Shown here in pieces: positions 1-12,400 of a stretch of 64,000 nucleotides of DNA (position 1 is its first letter; each line of letters starts with the position of its first letter). The position numbers and the translations under genes are program-made. This DNA is from Microstegium vimineum (Eukaryota > Streptophyta > Magnoliopsida > Poales > Poaceae): the NCBI GenBank assembly GCA_022036555.1, contig CM039132.1:53602748-53666747 (forward strand), given 5' to 3'. The notes under the pieces were generated by a model. It did no database searches. It was not told where the DNA came from and saw nothing but the letters and a program-made list of their open reading frames with translations.

Positions 1-722
1 AGTCGGTTGAGGTTGATTTAGAAGACAAGAGCAAGGTTTTGAAAAACATTTGGAGGCAAGTGTGTCCATGACCATACTTGTGCCTAATTTAGTTTTTTTA
101 GTTAGTGTTGTTAAACTTTTAGATTCCATGCACAATCATAATCTTGAAGATGTTTTCTGCTACATCTAAGATTTTTTACTATATCTAAATACATAATAAA
201 AATAATATATCTAAAAACACAAAATGCCTTATAATTGGAATTGATTGGAGTATAAACACACAAATAGTTATTTTAGCTTGCACCCCAACCATGAAGACGT
301 TGATTTTTTTGCTCCATCTAAGAATTGTATGTGTAGTATTATCATATTATAATGACTTAGATGGCATTAAATTAAATTATATTAAATTAATAGTATTTAT
401 AAGTGATAATGTCTCATTTAAAATGTATCAAACTTACAAAATGTACTATCATGAAACATTAATATAAATTACAGTGAATTGCCAGTGACATTCGTATGTT
501 CGTTTTAAGAGAGTATTAAAATAGCATATATATTTATTTTGTGTACATGGTGACACATAGCATTGTTGCTTACTTCTAATTTTACAAATGTAAGAGAATG
601 TGTAATCTAGAAATATATACATATAGCATATTTTCATGGTTATTGAACTATTTTCTATAGTAGATTATATTGGTGACAAACATTTGTGGGATGTTTAGTT
701 ATTTGCATAGGTGCATAATAAG
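1..722. other. AT-rich intergenic DNA
   Basis: No gene, RNA or repeat boundary is recognised here. The only open frames are short, AT-rich and without recognisable motifs. Confidence 0.6.
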
Positions 723-980
723 TACTCCCTCCGGTCCTGTATATCTGGCGCAGCAAGCCACCAAGAAACGTATTAACTGCGTGCATGTGGAGTAAAAGCT
801 ACCGCCCGGCCACGAATTCTATTGGTCTGCCGAAAGATCGAGTTGGCACCTCCACGAATTCTATCTCATCGTTGATAGGTGGACAATGCACGGTTGCATG
901 CAACCCTTCATTGTTACGCCAGTTAAATCAGCCAAAAGCAAAAATGGATGTGCGCCACTTATATAGGACTGGAGGGAGTA
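723..980. mobile_element. Stowaway-type MITE (Tc1/mariner-like)
   Basis: The stretch begins TACTCCCTCCGGTCCTGTAT and ends with the near-perfect inverted complement (ATATAGGACTGGAGGGAGTA), counting the TA target dinucleotide on both sides. CTCCCTCCGTCC-type ends with TA duplication are the hallmark of grass Stowaway MITEs. The 258-bp interior has no coding capacity. Confidence 0.88.
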
Positions 981-1776
981 ACACACAAATTTCGCATATT
1001 TACATTGTTTACACATGATGTGATCTAAAACAAACATTTAGCGTTGCTTTGCAATATCTTTCATAATAAACAACCTTATGCAATTTTAGGCATGTTCTGG
1101 TAATTAAATACCATCTTAGGAGGCTTTTTAAATTATTCTTTCATAATGACAGACTTAGGGAATTTATAATGCAACTTAAGAAAATAGTTTATGTATTTTT
1201 CATTTCACAATATAATGGCTTAGGCCGGCGGTAATTTTTCTATAGAAAAATATAATATCGAGGAAGGAGCTTGGACGACGCCCGATAAGGACAAGGGGAG
1301 GCGGAATCATTTTTGTCTTGGATAGCCCATGAATTTGAGGTAGCTAGCTAGGCCACAAATTCAGGCTCTGGAAATAAAATAAAATAAAAGCTTGGAAATG
1401 TCACTTTCCAATTCAATGCGCAGCCAGCCAAACAAGCCTATCGACCCATGCATGAAACGACTTCAATTCAGCCCAATTTAATTCTGTAGATCCAAACAGG
1501 CCGTAATCAGCGCATCGATCAGGTGGTCCGGATACCAGCCAGCCGTTTCCATAGAATGTAGGCTAGTAGTAGAAGACACAGAGGTGAGAGAGACCAGTCC
1601 ACTAGAGGCAAAGAGCAAGCAGACGCAGCCGAAGAAGCCCAAGCCCAAGCCCAAAACTGAAATGATTATGATATTTTCCTTTGTCCCTTGCCTTCCATTG
1701 TCCGTTCTTGACTTATCCTTATTTCCTTCACAAACCACAACGAGCTGAACTGCTTGAGAACCGAGAGAGACGGCGG
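981..1776. other. Intergenic DNA upstream of rbcS
   Basis: AT-rich to about 1200, then mixed composition. Open frames on the minus strand between 1478 and 2042 have no recognisable domain and overlap a non-coding tandem duplication, so no gene is called. Confidence 0.5.
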
Positions 1777-2006
1777 AGCTTGTGCGGCGCAGATTTGCAT
1801 GAGGAAGAAGACGAGTAGAGGAGTCTTCAGCGACCGAGCAGGACCATGACCACCTTGGATCCATCCTGCTGGCTCGTGGACGACGACGATCTAGCGAGCG
1901 CGAGCCCGGCCACGGCCGCGACGTCCGGGACGACGGGAGACCGCCGGAGATAGCGAGCGAGCGAGTCCGTCCGGCTACGGACACGGCCAAGGAAAATTTT
2001 GGAAAC
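1777..2006. repeat. Tandem duplication, copy 1 (rbcS upstream)
   Basis: Copy 1 starts AGCTTGTGCGGCGCAGATTT and runs through a GGGAGA..GAGATAGCGAGCGAG block to GAAAATTTTGG. The same order of blocks recurs 230 bp downstream with substitutions and small indels. Confidence 0.75.
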
Positions 2007-2270
2007 AGCTTGTGCGGCGCAGATTTGCATGCATGCATGCATGCATGAGGAAGGAGACGACTAGCTAGCTAGTCGAGAGTCTAGCTTCACCGGTGACGGA
2101 GCAGGACCACCTCGGATCTTGGCTGGTGCACGAGCTGAGCGAGTCCGGCCATGGCCACGGCCACCACGTCGTGCTCAATATATACCTAGACCTAGGTTTA
2201 ATCGGCGGCGGGAGATCGGAGAGATAGCGAGCGAGTCCGGGAACGGCCAGCGAAATTTTGGTTTCCACGC
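2007..2270. repeat. Tandem duplication, copy 2 (rbcS upstream)
   Basis: Copy 2 restarts with AGCTTGTGCGGCGCAGATTT, has a (GCAT)n expansion at about 2028-2046, then the same GGAGCAGGACCA and GAGATAGCGAGCGAG blocks and GAAATTTTGG end as copy 1. Divergence suggests an old duplication. It ends about 430 bp before the rbcS start codon. Confidence 0.72.
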
Positions 2271-2406
2271 CACTTTGCAGCAGTGACTTTCACCACTTGG
2301 TGCTTTATCTATCTGCTGCCTGCCTCCTCGACCTCTATCTACAAAGTGGTGGCACGGTCACATATAGTCCAACCATGGGGCGTGGCTCCATGTGGCTGGC
2401 GGAGAC

Positions 2407-2413
2407 GATAAGG
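2407..2413 (+). promoter_or_regulatory. I-box (GATAAGG) in the rbcS promoter
   Basis: GATAAGG lies about 175 bp upstream of the TATA box. GATAAG I-boxes are an established light-responsive element of plant rbcS promoters. The assignment rests on motif and position only. Confidence 0.5.
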
Positions 2414-2581
2414 CATGCCACGAGGAAGCGACATGTGGCGTTGGACGCGATCAGGATAGGCCACGCTGGCAGGGTACAGCCACGGGACAACGGTGGCCAC
2501 TCCTCCCACATCCGCTTCACCATTTCGTCTTGCCCGAACCAGAGCCATCCATCGCCATGGACGCATGCGCGTTGCCTCATC

Positions 2582-2588
2582 TATATAT
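2582..2588 (+). promoter_or_regulatory. TATA box of rbcS
   Basis: TATATAT within CATCTATATATGCACTC lies 110 bp upstream of the ATG. Transcription would begin about 30 bp downstream, near 2612-2620, giving a leader of roughly 80 nt, usual for grass rbcS genes. Confidence 0.75.
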
Positions 2589-2697
2589 GCACTCGGTGGG
2601 GGAGCCTACAGGACGACCCAAGCAGCAGAAGCAAACCAAGGCAACAGGCATCAGCAAGCTCTCGCTCCCTCACTACTACTAGCTAGCTAGTACAGCC

Positions 2698-3299
2698 ATG
2701 GCGCCCACCGTGATGGCCTCGTCCGCCACCGCCGTCGCTCCGTTCCAGGGCCTCAAGTCCACCTCCAGCCTCCCCGTCGCCCGCCGCTCCACCACCAGCT
2801 TCGCCAAAGTCAGCAACGGCGGAAGGATCCGGTGCATGCAGGTAACACCATCTCTTCTGCACATGATGTGTAGTGCCCAATGCAACAAACAAATGCAACC
2901 CAAACATGCAATACATACAATCCATGGATGCAGGTCTGGCCAGCGTATGGCAACAAGAAGTTCGAGACGCTGTCGTACCTGCCACCACTGTCAGAGGAGC
3001 AGCTACTGAAGCAGGTGGACTACCTGCTGCGCAACAACTGGGTGCCCTGCCTCGAGTTCAGCAAGGAAGGCTTCGTGTACCGCGAGAACTCCACTTCCCC
3101 GTGCTACTACGACGGCCGGTACTGGACCATGTGGAAGCTGCCCATGTTCGGCTGCACCGACGCGTCGCAGGTGTACAAGGAGCTGCTGGAGGCCATCGCC
3201 GCGTACCCGGACGCCTACATCCGCATGCTCGGCTTCGACAACATCAGGCAGACGCAGTGCGTCGCTTTCATCGCCTACAAGCCCCCCGGCAGCGACTAA
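2698..3299 (+). CDS. rbcS: Ribulose bisphosphate carboxylase small subunit, chloroplast precursor
   Basis: Nuclear gene for the small subunit of Rubisco, which joins eight large subunits in the chloroplast to form the CO2-fixing enzyme. Exon 1 is 2698-2841 (48 codons) and exon 2 is 2934-3299. The 92-bp intron (2842-2933) has GT and AG ends and sits right after the Met-Gln that opens the mature protein, the usual grass position. Residues 1-47 are a Ser/Ala/Thr-rich transit peptide that starts MAPTVMASSATAVAPFQGLK and ends with GGRIRC. The mature chain starts MQVWPAYGNKKFETLSYLPP and contains the conserved YYDGRYWTMWKLPMFGC region and an FIAYKPPGSD end. The total is 169 aa, the normal family length. 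No frameshift or stop is present and codons are GC-rich as in highly expressed grass genes. Promoter motifs lie upstream. Expected to be light-regulated and expressed in green tissue. Confidence 0.98.
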
Positions 3300-3850
3300 A
3301 TTCAGAGCTATATACGAGCTAGCTCCTGCGTGAGCTAGCTCAATGCCTGGCTGGCATGCCTCTAAGCTACCTGTTCGGTTTTGCATCCTTCGTTCGGGGG
3401 TCACACGTACACCTTTGTTTCTTTCTTTCTTTCTTTTTTTTCACCTTTTGGTTCCTTTGCTTCTCTGCTATATGCTGATGTATCCATTGTTGCAAGCATG
3501 GTGACATCCATCTCTCCCCCTACATATACTACCTGGTAGAAACTACTGCAACCATCGTTGGGTGAGGAACATGTGAATGCAAGCTCCGGCTATCATGTAC
3601 TACGTGCAGTGTAATATGGCATTGGAGTTTGCTCTGGTTATTCACAGAGCAAAGAAGTACTTTCCATCCATATAACATACTTTCCTTCAATTAATACAAC
3701 AAATGGCTAGAAGCCATCCTGTAATTTTGCTTATTTATTACTTCATTTCCTTTTTTTGTCTCTTGAACTTAATTTCCTCTAAGCTGGTTCTCCTTTTGTT
3801 ATATAATAAATAAATGCACAATAGGGGGAAACCCCTTCTGTTTCCACAAA
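3300..3850 (+). other. rbcS 3' untranslated/flanking region
   Basis: Non-coding, T-rich DNA after the rbcS stop. A consensus AATAAA is at 3805-3810, but the real poly(A) site may lie earlier in the AATTAATAC-rich stretch near 3690. The end cannot be fixed from sequence alone. Confidence 0.5.
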
Positions 3851-5893
3851 AAAAAAAACTCTGATGATCTTCATATCTTATTGTGGAGTTCTGAATTCGC
3901 TGTTACCACAACCGTGATGCTATATGAAATGGAAAACGCAGGGTTCAAACAAAATAAAACCAACAAATTAAGTCATATTGACAAAGAAAGTGCAGATGCA
4001 GTTTTATGTTTACATCAGACATGAAGTACTAGTACAACACTAGCAATGTTGTCTTGGGTGCATCAGAATCAGTTGTTTGTATTTAGGCACATCCATCGAC
4101 CAGGAAATAAATAAGAAAAAAAACAGAAAGAAAATATGTGGTACAGAGCGCACGGGTAAGTCATATGATTTAAAGTCTGAATGATTGGCAAATCTGTATC
4201 TACTCCCACTGATGATGAGCTTTACTGATGGAGACTGCAAGGTAGGCGGCCGACGTTTTCTACATGTGCGACAAAGACACAATAGTGCTTGGCAGAAATA
4301 TAAAATGACATGAGCATCGAATTAATACAGAATTACTAACCCTGCTTGTATGTGGGAAAAGATAATCAGATTGCTGCGTTAACTTTGCACATTGGCAGAA
4401 CAGTAAAACCAACACAAGTTCTAGTCTCTCTCTTCTTTTTTTTTTTGAGGAAATAGGAGGGTGTGAGCCCGTACTGAAAATTTGATTGAAGCAAAAAAAA
4501 ATAGTGCCGACAGTCCATCAAGAGAAAGAAACAAAAAAAAATTACACATAAGCTTCTAGCCATAACTTTTATGAAGAAGAAATTTTGATTTGGCCGCAAC
4601 TTCTACTTTGCTTCCTGACCATATGTACTTTAAGAAACATGGTACCTATTCAATCGATGGTCAAACTAATAATAATATCTGCCCAGTACTCTATTTATTA
4701 TTTATTGTGTCTGATTATCCAAATCTTTTGACACTTCAAAGTCTTGGTCATAGATACGAATAAAGGCTATTTCCTTCTTAGGCACTACTACATTCTTAGC
4801 TTACGAAAAGCGCTTTCTTTGGCTTGATTGCGGAGGAAAACTTTTCTTGCTAATCTGGTGATATCATAGTAAAGCCAAGAGGAATCGATTTAGCAGTCCA
4901 TACCGGGTAGATTTAGGAGTGACAATGGCCGGTAGCAAAGGACTTGGCTTTACTTAACAAGGGTTCTCTGCCGCACCATTCAGGTATCCACCAGATTTCA
5001 TGGGCTTGCGTATCAGTGGTAGTGAGCCAAGTAGAACTGCCAGCCACAACAGCCATTGGCTCAAGGTTTGATTTGATCAGACCTGAGACAGGAACCAAAA
5101 GGGTAGCTTTCGTATACAAAACGTGAAAGTTGAAAGCTTTATAGTGACAGTGGGAAAGCTGAAGACCTCGGACACACAAGGAGCTAGGAACCACAAAGAA
5201 AAAAAAGACAATCCAACTTTCAGTATGGCACTATTTTTCATAGGTACAATACAACCCAGCATCGGTAAATGATTCTGAATTTCAGTCGAACTTAAAACTG
5301 AGATTTGTCAGTCTACCTTTGTTACAAAATGATTCAGGGATGGCAGTTTTCAGCACATTCTTGCCAGAGACTGAGTGAAATAAAAACTCATGCATCTTCG
5401 ATCAGCCCTCTTAGTTACTTTGTTTATTTTCTTCTTGAAATGCACAGGCCTTAGTTCAGGCCTTCGCTTTTCTATAAAAGCAACAATACTTTAGACTTAT
5501 TTGGAAGATAGACATGACTTATTTTTCGTTTTCTATCAAACTTACTTTAAAGAATTGACAGAAAAGAAAAGGTGCGCATCATATCTTCCATGGTATTGTT
5601 AGCTGATGCCCTAACGTACATCCATCGTATTGTTAGCAGTGTTCACTCTAACAATAGTTGAAACAATTCTGAATATTAACGATTAGAAAGATTAGGAGTG
5701 TTGCAAGCAATTTTTTAAAAAAAATAGTCAGGGCATCATATCTTACATGACCTGATTGTGGACACCTCAACCTGCTTGGATAAGAAAATTTTAGTAGTAG
5801 TTCATGCATTTTAGCAAACTTTTATCCAAAAGAAGCATTTATGTCCTTAATTTGAGTTTTGTTCTTTCGCTCATTTACAGCTTGAATCAGTTA
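3851..5893. other. Intergenic DNA, no supported gene
   Basis: AT-rich with several short A or T homopolymers. A 93-codon open frame on the minus strand (4913-5194) was inspected; it has no recognisable motif, no GC bias and no clear promoter or splice context, so it is not called. Confidence 0.5.
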
Positions 5894-6255
5894 TTAATAA
5901 GTAGTTGAGCTGATCTGCTGACAAAACGATGGATGTAGGTTCCACTGAAATAATTTTTCTTGCTTTTGTGCCAGCAGATGAACAGATTCTGTTTCCTTTT
6001 CCGCAGTCTGTTCTATGTTTACATCCATACTTTGCTCTGTTTTTCCCTCCATAACTCTCTATCGAATTATAATATCCCTGCATAATTATGACTTGAGCAA
6101 CATGAAAGCTTCCATGGTGTCTTGTCATCTGCCCGGTGACATTCTACCAGTTCTAAAGTACCTGCAGCCTCAGTATCAACTTGCATGACACTGACATTAG
6201 AATGATCTTCAGACCAAACATCAGTACCAGGACTTTCATGAGCTAGTAGGGTCCT
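5894..6255 (-). pseudogene. Possible relic of a minus-strand exon (unrecognised)
   Basis: Two adjacent minus-strand stretches read like protein. Positions 6255-6067 (62 codons open) give an acidic sequence including DVWSEDHSNVSVMQVDTEAA. Positions 6052-5894 (52 codons) in another frame include an acidic, Gln/Glu-rich block (NIEQTAEKETESVHLLAQKQ). They are separated by a stop and a frame change. I do not recognise a family. They could be a decayed terminal exon, or chance. Confidence 0.25.
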
Positions 6256-6486
6256 CTATCTCTCACCAGAGGTGCAATCGCTCGATGTGATATTGCAGAC
6301 AAACTTTAGTATTACTTAGGATTTCACAAGATTGACTTGTCCCCTGATACTCAAGGCTAGTACCAGAAAGCTATATACTATGGGAAAGAGCAGAACATGC
6401 TGTGCTAACTTGACACTAGTACCAGAGATTGAAAATAATATTGTCCTGGTGGGAAAGCTGCCGGATGGAAGGAGAGAGAGAGCCGA

Positions 6487-9306
6487 GTGGGCGCTCTGGC
6501 GTCGGGGAGGGCGACGACGAGGGCGACCCCGCCTTGCCGCCGCCGCACCCCCCCCCCCCCCCCCCCTCCGCCGCCGCCGCCACCACCACCACCCCCACCC
6601 CACCCACCACCACCCACCCCACCACCACCGCCCCTGTACCCTGCCTCTCCGGCGCCGACGGCTGAACGCCGCCTTGAAGCTCGCGACCCGCTCGTCCGCC
6701 TCCGTTGCATCACCGTGCCGCCGGACCCAGCTCGCTTCCACCTTCAAGACTGTCTGCTCGCCGACTACTTCGACGCCGTCGTCCCTGATCTGCTCGCGCC
6801 ATCGCCGTCTCCTGCGCCGGTTTGGATAACCCCTCCCTCTCGGGATCCCCGTTTCAATGCATTTTTCGTCAAGAACGCGCTGCGCCATCTGTTGGTCCCT
6901 TGTCCGGGTCGCCTGAGTGTGTCGGCGGTAGATGACGGCGTGTTCGAGGTCACGTTTTCTTCCCAGAACATCGCAAATGTCCTGGTCGTCACCGGCAAGG
7001 TGAGCATCGCCGACGTTCAGTTCGCCTTCCACGCTTCCCTCTCTTCGGCTTGTCGCGCGTTCGGGCGCCTGCCCCCGCTTGCCCAGGCAAAGCCGATGGC
7101 CTTTACTGCGCCCCGGCGCCCAACTACTGTGTTCAATGCCGTTGTCCAGTTCGACAGACCTGCTCCGTCACCCACGGACCATATCTCTCTTGGGTCTGTT
7201 TCTCGAGATCTTCTGACCGCTCCTCCGCTGACCTTCTCCTCTCATCACCCTCTGCCGGCTGCGGGGGGCGCGGCGCCCCGTCTTGTCGCTCTGAATGCGA
7301 CCGTCTCTGTCGGACCAACAACCGCGAAGCCATTCAATCCCCAGGTAACCCGGTCCTTCCTTGAAGTTGCTCTTTTGTCTCCCTCTCCTTCTACCTCTTC
7401 CTTCAAAACCCTAAAACCCATCTCTCCCGCCAAGGGCTGCTTCCGCTGTCTCGCCTCGGATCACCTGGTGAGCGACTGCCGCGATCCCGTTCGTTGACGC
7501 AACTGTCGCTCCTCTGGCCACCGCAGTTTCGAGTGCACTATGTCGTTCAAGCGTCTCTTCCGCGCCGCCGCGCGCCACCTCCCCACCCCGGCCGCTGCCC
7601 GTGCTGCGCGCGCTCGCTCCGCCCCCCGGCCCCTGCTTCTCCTTTGTCTCCAATCACTGAGTCCTCCCTCGAGCCCTCCCCGGAGGAGTTCTCCTTCCCG
7701 CCACACACTGCGTATGCCCCCGCTTTCATGGTTCCTTCCAGCTCGTCTGCGCCTCCCGCGGCGGGCGCCCTCCCGTCGCAGCCGCTAGCGTGCATGGACA
7801 AGCTTGTCCTGGAGTCCACCATCACAAGCATCAACTTCTCGCAGGACTCGCCACCGCCCCCGGAGGCGGCCTCCCCCCACGCCACGTCGCCAAGAACCTT
7901 CAGGGACGTCTCCACCGGCATCGATGCCTTCGGCAGCTCTGGCGACGAGTACGCCTCAGGCGACCCCGACGGCCCCGACAGCAGCTCGGATGGGTCCTCC
8001 TGGCACGACGGCCGTCCTCGTCACGCGGACGCCTAGGTTCCTCCAGGCAGGATGGAGCTCAACGAACGCCTCCTTTTCGCGTTCATCGAGCCTCCAGTCC
8101 CCGTCCTGAATGTCAGCGCCTTCATCCGCACCGCCCTGCGCTCCTCCGCACCTCTGCTCACCATTGACCTTCTCCCCTCTTCTCGGGGAGCCATGCTGCT
8201 GCATTGCGCGTCCTTGGCGGATCGTGACGCTCTTCACCTCCTTGGTCCCATTCACTGTGACGACTCCATCCTCTACCTGCAGAAGCCTGAGGAAACCTCC
8301 AACAGGTTCTCCCGCACGCCGACTTGGGTCGCCTTCGTCGCCGTGGTCGACTTTCCAACGGAACACTGGTTCCCGGAGCGCATCAAAGCTTGCTTCAGCG
8401 GCTTCGTGAGGTGGTGGAGATCGATCTGGAGTGCCTCTCCGGGGAGAACTTTGGCCCCCTGCGGCTTCTTCTGGTGCTCAACGATCGCCTGGATCTCCCG
8501 ATGGAGCTTCGGGTCGCTGGGAAGCTTGGGGCTGGCCGGTTCGGGGCGGTGGCCAAGATACTGCCCATCCGCGTCTGGCCCAGGGAGTTCCAGCTGGACA
8601 GCCATGGTAACCTGGCCACCTTCTTCGGTCCGTCTGCCCCTCCGGCTGCCGGACCTAGCTTGCCCGCCCCCCCCCCCCCCCCCCCCCCCCCGGTCCTTTC
8701 AACCATCACCAGCAGGGCCGCCTGACGCCGCACTTCTACAGCAGCATGTACCAGCCTCTCCAGGCCCCCGCGTGCTCCGACAACCGCCAACTCACCTTCG
8801 ATCCGCTGGGATCCTCGCCTCCTACTAGTTCCACTCCAACTCCCGCTGTCCTGGGTCTGACCCTGGCCTTTTCTCGGCTCCTTCACACCGTTGCCGGCTC
8901 TCACTCGGTGACGCCACCGCCGCCATCCCCGGCTTCCCTGATGCACGCGGCCTCTCCGCGCCGTGCCCCGAGCCCGAAGCTGATCACCTACCGCCGCCAG
9001 CGCCTGCGCGGCCGTCCGGCGGTGACGCCTCGCCATTCAGCGCCGCAGCGATCAAGTTCCCGCCTCGCTGCTAAGGCGTCCGCCAACTTCGTGGACATGA
9101 CCACGCAGGCAATTCAGCGAAAAGCTTTGCTCAACACCCTCTCCGGATGCTCCAGGACCCTCAAGAAGCAGGTGAACAAAAGGAACATTCTATCACGCAA
9201 CCTCCTACCCATTGGAGCCGCCGACCTCCGCAAGCTCGTCCACGCCGCAAAGCTGTCCTGCAAGAGCCTCAACGTGACCGACGTGGTGAACAACGTTGAC
9301 GAATGA
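6487..9306 (+). pseudogene. LINE ORF1 (gag-like nucleic-acid-binding protein), disrupted
   Basis: ORF1 proteins of L1 elements bind the element RNA. The first segment (6487-7497, 336 codons) has a proline-rich start, a DUF4283-like middle (around FFVKNALRHLLVPCPGRLSV), and a CX2CX4HX4C knuckle (CFRCLASDHLVSDC). A TGA at 7495-7497 separates it from a second knuckle (CRNCRSSGHRSFEC) in the same frame. Coding sense continues in another frame to a TAG at 8034-8036, resumes at 8052, shifts frame near 8390, and shifts again at the C homopolymer near 8670-8691. The last segment (8746-9306) ends with a basic region containing RSSSRLAAKA, common near the C-terminus of grass LINE ORF1. Two poly-C tracts (6550-6566 and 8670-8691) make exact frame calls unsafe. 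Confidence 0.75.
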
Positions 9307-9490
9307 TGTCCCAACGCAACACCTCGCTCCATGGCGGCTTGCACTACTCCCCAAATGGTCGCTGGGATGGTAATCGGGGTAGTGCACCTATCTGTACGCT
9401 TTCAGTTCATTGTTGTACTTTCTTAGCTTCGCTCTTCCCCCCTTCCTGGTGTTTCTCGTCCTCGATGTCTAGGTGTTGTTGTAAGAACAA

Positions 9491-12400
9491 ATGACCTCGA
9501 ACCACCGTTGTTTTACTTTCATTTCTTGGAATGTACGCGGCTTAGGCGACTCGGACAAGTGTAATATTGTGCGCTCTGTGTTCTTTGACGTTAAACCTTC
9601 TGTCATTTGTTTGCAAGAAACCAAGCTGATGAGCATCGATCCTTTTAAGTCCAAAACCTTTCTACCCAACACCTTCTCCTCCTCCTTTATCCATGCCCCC
9701 GCGGATGGATCTAGGGGCATCCTCACGGCCTGGGATCTGTCCTTGTTCACCCTTTCCAACCACCACCTTGGCTCACATACTCTCACCGTCACACTGTTGT
9801 GCAACGCTACTGACGCGGATTTCTCTATCACTAACACCTATGGCCCGTCAGACCACGCCTTATCCCCTGCCTTCCTCCTCCACCTTACCAACCTTCGCCC
9901 CCTCATCTCGGGTCCTTGGATCCTGCTCGGGGATTTCAACTTGGTCCGGGGTGCGGAGGACAAGAACAACGGTCAGTTCAGTGCCTCTCTAGCCGCTGCT
10001 TTCAACGAAACTCTTCTGAACCTTCTTGTCTCTGAGGTTAACCTCTCTGACCGCCTGTACACCTGGTCCAACAAGAAAAACCACCCAATCCTTGCCAAAC
10101 TCGATCGAGTCTTCACTAACAGTGAACTCGACCTCGCCTTCCCCCTCGCGAACCTCTCCTCCCTTCCCAAACCCACCTCGGATCATACACCCCTTCTCCT
10201 CTCCCTTTCCACCAGCCTCCCTAAACCTTGCACCTTTGGTCTCCAAAATTACTGGCTCAAAAAGCCCTCCTTCCTCCAGTCGGTTCTCACGAGCTGGGTT
10301 CAGGCTCCGGTGTGTGCTGAGGCCACCGGACAGCTGGTCGCTTGTGTCAAGGCAGCGCGCGCCTTAGCAAAGGTTTGGTCAAGGTGTAACAGGGCACCAC
10401 CGCTACTTACACAGAATTGCATCTTCCTAATTCAATTGTTCGATTTCTTTGAAGAAACGCGCCCCCTTTCTGTAGAAGAATTCCAGGTCCGAAAGTTGGC
10501 ACAAGATAGGTTGCAAGAAGCCCTCAAGATCAAAGCTGCATAATGGAAGCAAAGAAGCAAAATGAGGGCAATAAGAGAAGGGGATGCAAACACCGCATTC
10601 CATCATGCAAATGCCACCCAAAGATTGCGCCGGAATTTCATTCGCTCCATCAGGGTGGATAAGCAGGAGGTAGTGAGTCACACGGGGAAGACGAAGGCTC
10701 TAACCAACTACTTCAAATCCATCATCGGGGTCCCCGGTTCTTCCACTGTGGTCGACTTCTCAACCTTCTTCCAGGGCAGACCAAGACCAAGCCCTGACAT
10801 TGCCTGCCCGTTCACTGAAGCTGAAACCAAGTCTGCTTTGCTGGCCCTGAACATAGAAAGCACCCCGGGGCCTGACGGCCTTGGACCTGCATTCTTCCAA
10901 TCGACTTGGCCAACTGTGAAGACTCAGATCATGCAACTCATGCATGCCTTCTTCAGAGGAGAGGCTGATCTCGAGAGACTCAACCGATCCCATATGGTGC
11001 TTATACTGAAGAAATTACCAGCTATTGAAGTTGACTCCTTTCGGCCCATCTGCTTGCAAAACTGTTGCCTCAAGATCCTTTCCAAGGTCCTTACCTTCAG
11101 ATTGCAAAAGGAGATCCCCAAGCTGATTGACATCCATCAGACAGGGTTCATCAAAGCCCGCTCGATCACCGACACCTTCATCTATGCCCTGGAGTAGGTT
11201 CAGGTCTACCACAAAAGAAAGTCCCCCACAGTTGTGCTCAAGCTAGATTTTACCAAAGCATTCAACACGGTCAACTAGAATGGACTATTCAGAGTCCTGC
11301 GGGCGCGAGGCTTCTGTGAGCGTTGGATCGACTGGATGGACACCATCCTTCATACCTCTCGATCAGCGATCCTTGTTAATGGTTGCCCCGGCCCGTGGAT
11401 TACTTGCAAACGAGGACTAAGGCAGGGTGATCCCATCTCCCCCTACTTGTTCCTGCTGGTTGCTGAGACCCTTCAAGGCATGATCAAAGGATGTGAACAC
11501 CTAAAGCACCCAACCGAAGTCAGCCTTCCCTGTGTCGTGCTGCAATACGCTGATGACACGCTAATCATCTTTAGAGCGAGCTCTGAGGGGGCTACGGGCC
11601 TCCATTTAATCCTGGATAACTTCGCCAACTACACTGGGCTTAAGATCAACTATGAGAAAAGCACTCTGGTTCCAATTCATGTTGATCCCCAGATGACAAC
11701 GGCATGTGTAAACACTCTAGGTTGCAAGCTTGAGGGTTTCTCGCAGAAATATCTGTGCTTGCCCCTATCGACTAACAAGCTCCCGCTATCGGCCTTCACC
11801 CCCTACCTTCAGAAGACAGATATGTATCTGAGCTCGTGGCAGGCAAATCTATTGAACACCATGGGGCAAACGGTGTTGGTAAACTCCGTTCTTGACTCGT
11901 TACTCGTTTACATCATGAGCTCCACCCAACTTCCTCCCAAGGTAATCCAACAGATGGACAGAAGGCGTCGAGCCTTCCTTTGGTCTGGTAACTCCTCAAC
12001 CACCACCTCCGCGTCAAGCAGCTTAGTGGCATGGACCAGTGTGTGCTTCCCAAAGGAGCTGAGCAGATTAGGGGTCAAGGACCTGGGAATTCAAAACATC
12101 TGCTTGCTTCTCAAGTTACTGCATAGGTTGCATTTGCCGAACGGTTCAGTCTGGGCCATCTGGGTTCAGAATCGAGCTTCATTAGTAACACTCTCAGGTA
12201 ACATCCACGGGGAGCACTGGAATACCCTACGCTCTCTCCTGCCCCTCTACCGTGCTGTTACCACTGTCATCATTGGCAACGGCCAATTGTGCTCCTTCTA
12301 GTATGACGTTTGGATGGGGGAGGATACCCTGGAAGACTCTTTTCCGGCACTCCATAGTCATTGCACGGCCAAGCAGTTGTCAGTTCAGGAAATGCTCTCA

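Noticed and set aside
1478..2042. 186-codon minus-strand open frame upstream of rbcS
   Set aside because: It spans a non-coding tandem duplication, has no recognisable domain and conflicts with a second overlapping frame.
2258..2690. Several overlapping frames just before rbcS
   Set aside because: They cover the promoter and leader of rbcS and are mutually overlapping shadows.
4913..5194. 93-codon minus-strand frame with protein-like look
   Set aside because: No family recognised, no splice or promoter context; kept only as a note.
6405..7032. Gly-rich and Trp-rich minus-strand frames in the LINE
   Set aside because: They mirror the poly-C/Pro-rich start of LINE ORF1 and have no independent support.
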